From contig JACVTC010000446.1 in NCBI GenBank assembly GCA_016946835.1, positions 1 through 28,175 on the forward strand: a stretch of 28,175 nucleotides of DNA. The letters run 5' to 3'. The notes beneath the pieces are model-generated. The model saw only the letters and a list, made by a program, of their open reading frames with translations. It was not told the DNA's origin and did not search any database. Positions 27,176 through 28,175 of the stretch are shown here, piece after piece (position 1 is the stretch's first letter; each line of letters starts with the position of its first letter). The translations under genes were made by a program, and so were the position numbers. The stretch comes from Neocallimastix lanati (nom. inval.) (taxonomy: Eukaryota; Neocallimastigomycota; Neocallimastigomycetes; Neocallimastigales; Neocallimastigaceae).

Positions 27176-27970
27176 TGGTATGGTTCATATAGTTTTAGGA
27201 ATATAATAATAATTAACACAAATAATAAAATTACAATAAAAAAAAAAAAAAATAATTTGTTTTAAAATCAATATTTATTTATTTAAATTTATAAAAGAAA
27301 AATAATAATATAATTATTTATTTAATAAAAAGAAAGTTATTGATTATATTTTATTTCACTAAAATTACATGTATTTATATTTTTTTATCAAATTAAAATT
27401 TGTAAAGCCTAACTATTTTTTTAATAAACTAATTACTAATTATTTTTATAAATAAAACATTTAAATTGAAATTGAATTATTATTTTAGTTAATAATATTA
27501 TTGTTATAAATAGTAGTTATATATTATTGAATTATTAATTATTTAATAATAGTTTAATACTAATATATATAAAATAAAAATAAAGAGATTATACAGAATA
27601 TTTTATTGTGGTTTAGTTAAATTTAGTAATTAAAAATAAATTTAAATTGATAACGAAAATTTTAATAACTAATTAAATAGATTTGATTATTTTCAATATA
27701 ACATAATACAAAAGAAATATAATATTAATATATTAAGTGGGCAAGGACAATATTCTTGGCTAAAGATTTTTAATACATTATAATGGAATCGGATCGATAA
27801 TTCAAAAAGGAATTATAAGTTAATTAGTGATTTATTAACTTAAGATTTCTATTTAGTAATATTTGAAGAATATTGGAAAGTTCCAATTATATAGAATAGA
27901 ATAATCTATAAGGTTAGAATAATTTATAATTATTCTAGCACAATTAGTATTATTTGTTCATTCTGTATTA
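27176..27970 (-). repeat. 5' LTR of element C
   Basis: Partner of 20947-21733; the main difference is a longer poly(A) run near the start. TATA box at 27372-27379 on the minus strand. Confidence 0.9.
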
Positions 27971-27974
27971 TTAA

Positions 27975-28175
27975 TGTTGAGGTTCATATTAGAAAAGGAG
28001 TGTGAACATTAAATAAATATAAATTAAATACTATTAAATTACACTAAAAGAATTTATCATTACACATTATAAATTTATTTAAAGAACTATTATTAAAAAT
28101 ATTTATTATTTATAAATTATATAATTATTTTATTGTTAAAAATAACTTTATTAATATTAATATTTATTATTATAA
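27975..28175 (-). mobile_element. Start of another LTR (D'), cut by the window end
   Basis: TGTTGAGGTTCATATTAG resembles the outer end of solo LTR D (TGTTGAGGTTCGGG) and that of C. It starts four bases after the C 5' LTR. What follows is AT-rich and runs off the window, so whether it is a solo LTR or the 3' LTR of another element cannot be seen. Orientation is inferred from similarity to D. Confidence 0.5.

Larger units (their letters stand above)
20947..27970 (-). mobile_element. Ty3/gypsy LTR retrotransposon C (full length)
   Basis: A complete element of about 7.0 kb on the minus strand: 5' LTR 27176-27970, PBS 27149-27167, a short leader, gag with a one-base deletion, intact pol 21757-25761, polypurine tract 21734-21749 and 3' LTR 20947-21733. 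The LTRs are almost identical apart from poly(A) length. A possible but imperfect target-site duplication is TTAAC on the left and TTAAT on the right (TTAA shared). The LTR's outer end is TA rather than CA on the plus strand. Confidence 0.92.

Noticed and set aside
1878-27970. An envelope-like gene or chromodomain
   Set aside because: No open frame follows integrase in any of the three elements before the polypurine tract, and the integrase ends with a short basic tail.

Overview
The window is very AT-rich eukaryotic DNA made almost entirely of LTR retrotransposons of the Ty3/gypsy (Metaviridae) type, all related to one another. Non-coding DNA is close to pure A/T with long homopolymers, while the coding parts are less AT-rich and use A/T-ending codons. 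This fits an extremely AT-rich genome such as an anaerobic gut fungus (Neocallimastigomycota) or another early-diverging fungus or protist. The host assignment is an inference, not something the sequence proves. No host gene is visible.

Layout, left to right: solo LTR D (86-1008); full element A (1014-9993, minus strand); a short LTR-like element E (9998-10480); two solo LTRs of a distinct plus-strand family, F1 (10484-11512) and F2 (11520-12304); full element B (12308-20936, minus); full element C (20947-27970, minus); and the start of another LTR, D' (27975 to the end). Neighbouring LTR ends are only 3 to about 10 bases apart, so this is a serial, nearly gapless array of insertions.

Each full element reads, on the minus strand, 5' LTR - PBS - long leader - gag - pol - polypurine tract - 3' LTR. 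Gag carries a capsid-like region, an acidic insert and a CCHC zinc knuckle. Pol carries protease, reverse transcriptase, RNase H and a D,D(35)E integrase with HHCC and GPY/F-like parts and no chromodomain. Pol has no AUG of its own. In all three elements gag ends on a UUUAAAC/U slippery heptamer, followed 6-8 bases later by a compact H-type pseudoknot that I can draw in each copy, so Gag-Pol is most likely made by -1 frameshifting. All three share the same unusual PBS and a protease active-site motif D-S-C in place of D-S/T-G.

Each element also has one single-base indel in a homopolymer: A in pol before integrase, B at the extreme pol C-terminus, and C in gag before the zinc knuckle. Otherwise the frames are open and the paired LTRs are about 98-99% identical by eye, so the insertions look young. 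The leaders (about 0.5 to 2.2 kb) contain GC-richer islands with many perfect hairpins. One island of about 150 bases is shared by A and C with compensatory base changes, which marks it as a conserved structured RNA of unknown function. The F LTRs carry a second covarying structure, a hairpin whose loop is complementary to a downstream segment, just upstream of a TATA box.
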